NCBI GenBank assembly: GCA_013314775.1
Contig: JABUFB010000011.1
Coordinates: 135,144 to 199,143 of the forward strand
Source: Armatimonadota bacterium
GTDB taxonomy: Bacteria > Armatimonadota > Zipacnadia > Zipacnadales > JABUFB01
DNA length: 64,000 bases
Direction of reading: 5' to 3'
Part shown: one piece after another, positions 62,737 through 64,000 of the stretch
Layout of the letters: each line of letters opens with the position of its first letter
Numbering within the stretch: position 1 is the first letter of the stretch
Notes under the pieces: model-generated
The model's input: only the letters and a program-made list of their open reading frames with translations
Databases searched by the model: none
Told to the model about the DNA's origin: nothing
Made by a program: the position numbers and the translations under genes

Positions 62737-63333
62737 TCACTCAGTGGGTGTCGGCTGCTTCTGCGCCACGTGGTCCACAACGCCATACGCCATGGCTTCG
62801 GTGGCCGTCATGTACTTGTCGCGATCAGTGTCGCGCTCGATGGTCTCCAGCGGTTGGCCGGTATGCCTGGCGAGTATCTCGTTGAGCCACCGGCGCACGC
62901 GGATGATCTCCTCAGCCTGAATCTGTATGTCTGAGGCCTGTCCCTGGAAGCCACCCAGCGGCTGATGAATGAGCACCCGGGAGTACGGCAGGGCATAGCG
63001 GTGCCCGGGCTCGCCCGCTGCCAGGAGGACCGCGGCCATACTGGCGGCCTGCCCGATGCACCAGGTGTGGACCTGCGGCGAGATGTACTGCATCGTGTCA
63101 TAGATTGCGAGCCCTGCGGTGATCAGGCCGCCGGGGGAGTTGATGTACATCGAGATCGGCTCGGTCGGGTCGTCGCCCTGCAGGTACAGAAGCTGGGCCA
63201 CGATCAGGCTGGCAATCTGGTCGTCGATGGGCGTGCCGATGAAGACGATGCGCTCGCGCAGCAATCGGGAGTAGATATCATACGCGCGCTCGCCGCGTGC
63301 GGTCTGTTCGATGACGGTTGGTGGGTACAACAT
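62737..63333 (-). CDS. clpP: ATP-dependent Clp protease proteolytic subunit ClpP
   Basis: A 198-residue serine peptidase. The catalytic triad is visible as Ser98 in GQAASMA, His123 in [12 protein letters not shown] and Asp172 in ERDTDRDKY. The N-terminus [20 protein letters not shown] is the family type, which supports ATG 63333; a GTG at 63345 would sit directly against GAGGAGG. It forms the tetradecameric chamber that works with ClpX. Its start is 8 bp after the tig stop, so tig-clpP-clpX are probably transcribed together. Confidence 0.98.
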   Translation of the reverse strand: MLYPPTVIEQTARGERAYDIYSRLLRERIVFIGTPIDDQIASLIVAQLLYLQGDDPTEPISMYINSPGGLITAGLAIYDTMQYISPQVHTWCIGQAASMAAVLLAAGEPGHRYALPYSRVLIHQPLGGFQGQASDIQIQAEEIIRVRRWLNEILARHTGQPLETIERDTDRDKYMTATEAMAYGVVDHVAQKQPTPTE

Positions 63334-63341
63334 TTCGTGCC

Positions 63342-64000
63342 TCACGCCTCCTCTTGCTGGATGTCGGCCTCCGCGTCAGTTGCGGTCTCTCCAGCGACTT
63401 CGGCCGCGGGTTCGGCGGCCGTCTCTCTCGCGGCTTCAGGCGCTTCCTCGGCCGGCTCTTCGGGTGCCGACAGCGTCAGCAGTTCCTTGCGCATGGCAGC
63501 GTACTCTTCAGCGGTGACTTCGCGCACGGTCGCGGCGCCGATCAAGGAATCGAACACCGCGCGGCGCTGAATACGGGTCTTCACCATGTCCGTGAGGTCA
63601 TCCTGCAAGTCGGCCGCCTGCTTCAGGAAGGACAGCTCAAGGTCGTGTTCCTCTGCATACCGTGCAAGTTCGGCCTCAATCTCGTCCTCGGTGGGTTCCG
63701 GCTGCTGCTTGGCCAGTTCATCGAGAATTGCGTCCAGTGTGAGCAAATGCCTGGCGCGCCGCTCCTGGCCTGCTTCAAACTGCTCATCGGAGACGCCGAC
63801 GGCGTTGATAAACTCCTGGATCTCCATGCCCATCTCGTCGAGTTCTTCGCCGAGCTCGCCGAGCTGCCGCCGGACCATCCCGTCAACCATCACCTGGGGC
63901 AGTTCCACGGTGCAACGCTCAAGGAGAGCCTTGACGACCTGGTTCTCCATCTCCTGACGGGCCTTGTCAGCGAGCCGTTCCGAAATCTGGCGGATTACCT
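63342..64000 (-). CDS. tig: Trigger factor, C-terminal part (cut by window end)
   Basis: The frame stays open past the ATG at 63950 to the window edge, so the gene is partial, with about 218 C-terminal residues visible. The sequence matches the trigger factor C-terminal domain ([56 protein letters not shown]) followed by an acidic, Ala/Glu-rich tail. Trigger factor is a ribosome-associated chaperone. Order tig, clpP, clpX, lon is the common bacterial arrangement, which supports this call. The tail beyond about 180 residues is low complexity. Confidence 0.92.
   Translation of the reverse strand, partial: VIRQISERLADKARQEMENQVVKALLERCTVELPQVMVDGMVRRQLGELGEELDEMGMEIQEFINAVGVSDEQFEAGQERRARHLLTLDAILDELAKQQPEPTEDEIEAELARYAEEHDLELSFLKQAADLQDDLTDMVKTRIQRRAVFDSLIGAATVREVTAEEYAAMRKELLTLSAPEEPAEEAPEAARETAAEPAAEVAGETATDAEADIQQEEA

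Overview
The window is a GC-rich, densely coded bacterial chromosome segment with no rRNA, no recognisable tRNA, no CRISPR array and no transposase. Several features point to a diderm: POTRA domains, many Sec signal peptides, a lipoprotein and an AlgI/AlgJ-type acetylation pair. Expanded URO-D-like proteins, xylose-isomerase-like epimerases, Gfo/Idh/MocA and DegT enzymes, LamG/FG-GAP/beta-helix secreted proteins and large exported glycosidases suggest an Armatimonadota or PVC/Planctomycetota-like environmental polysaccharide degrader. That placement is an inference from gene content only.

Layout. 1-8.4 kb: the tail of an unknown gene, a DegT aminotransferase, a secreted FG-GAP protein, a convergent LamG/degenerate hydrolase, then rhomboid, a ClpP-fold SDH protease and a YtcJ-type amidohydrolase. 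8.4-8.8 kb: a gene-free stretch ending in a perfect 15-bp hairpin (candidate small RNA). 8.8-19 kb: a corrinoid-methyltransferase-like URO-D protein, a convergent 1,602-aa GH2-type protein that lacks the usual acid/base Glu, an SGNH/MBOAT O-acetylation pair, and a second URO-D paralog. 19-32.9 kb (minus strand): a long co-oriented series holding an epimerase, a BNR sialidase-like protein, an FKBP lipoprotein, a third URO-D paralog, a 1,544-aa exported multidomain protein, a GATase, a PHP phosphoesterase, a 969-aa exported protein and a second epimerase. One nested inverted-repeat element interrupts this series.

33-44.9 kb: an FHA membrane protein, a GH39/GH5-like glycosidase whose ribosome-binding site lies in a perfect hairpin, an orphan OmpR-type regulator, an overlapping Zn-dehydrogenase/GNAT/FAD-oxidoreductase operon, and three co-directional genes (TPR+TolB propeller, deoxyribosyltransferase-like domain+HEAT, POTRA+TPR without a barrel). 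44.9-50.4 kb: a consensus sigma-70 promoter drives a Gfo/Idh/MocA dehydrogenase, followed by an epimerase, a tiny CXXC protein, a polyferredoxin and a small kinase, then an ECF sigma/anti-sigma pair closed by a bidirectional terminator. 50.4-58.9 kb: a membrane protein and esterase on the minus strand, then cupin, beta-helix protein, fourth URO-D paralog, amidotransferase-like/M14 carboxypeptidase fusion, PIG-L deacetylase and Zn-dehydrogenase on the plus strand. 58.9-64 kb: the housekeeping proteostasis block lon, clpX, clpP, tig (tig cut by the window end).

How the parts may work together (inference): exported glycosidases, esterases, deacetylases and peptidases trim a modified glycan. Epimerases, Zn-dehydrogenases and Gfo/Idh/MocA enzymes then process the released sugars. 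URO-D-like proteins, at least one with an H-x-C...C methyltransferase zinc motif, could move methyl groups to a corrinoid carrier. The most unusual items are the POTRA-TPR protein, the HEAT-repeat protein with a nucleotide-hydrolase-like head that lacks its catalytic Glu, the CXXC/polyferredoxin/kinase module, and several structured non-coding elements.
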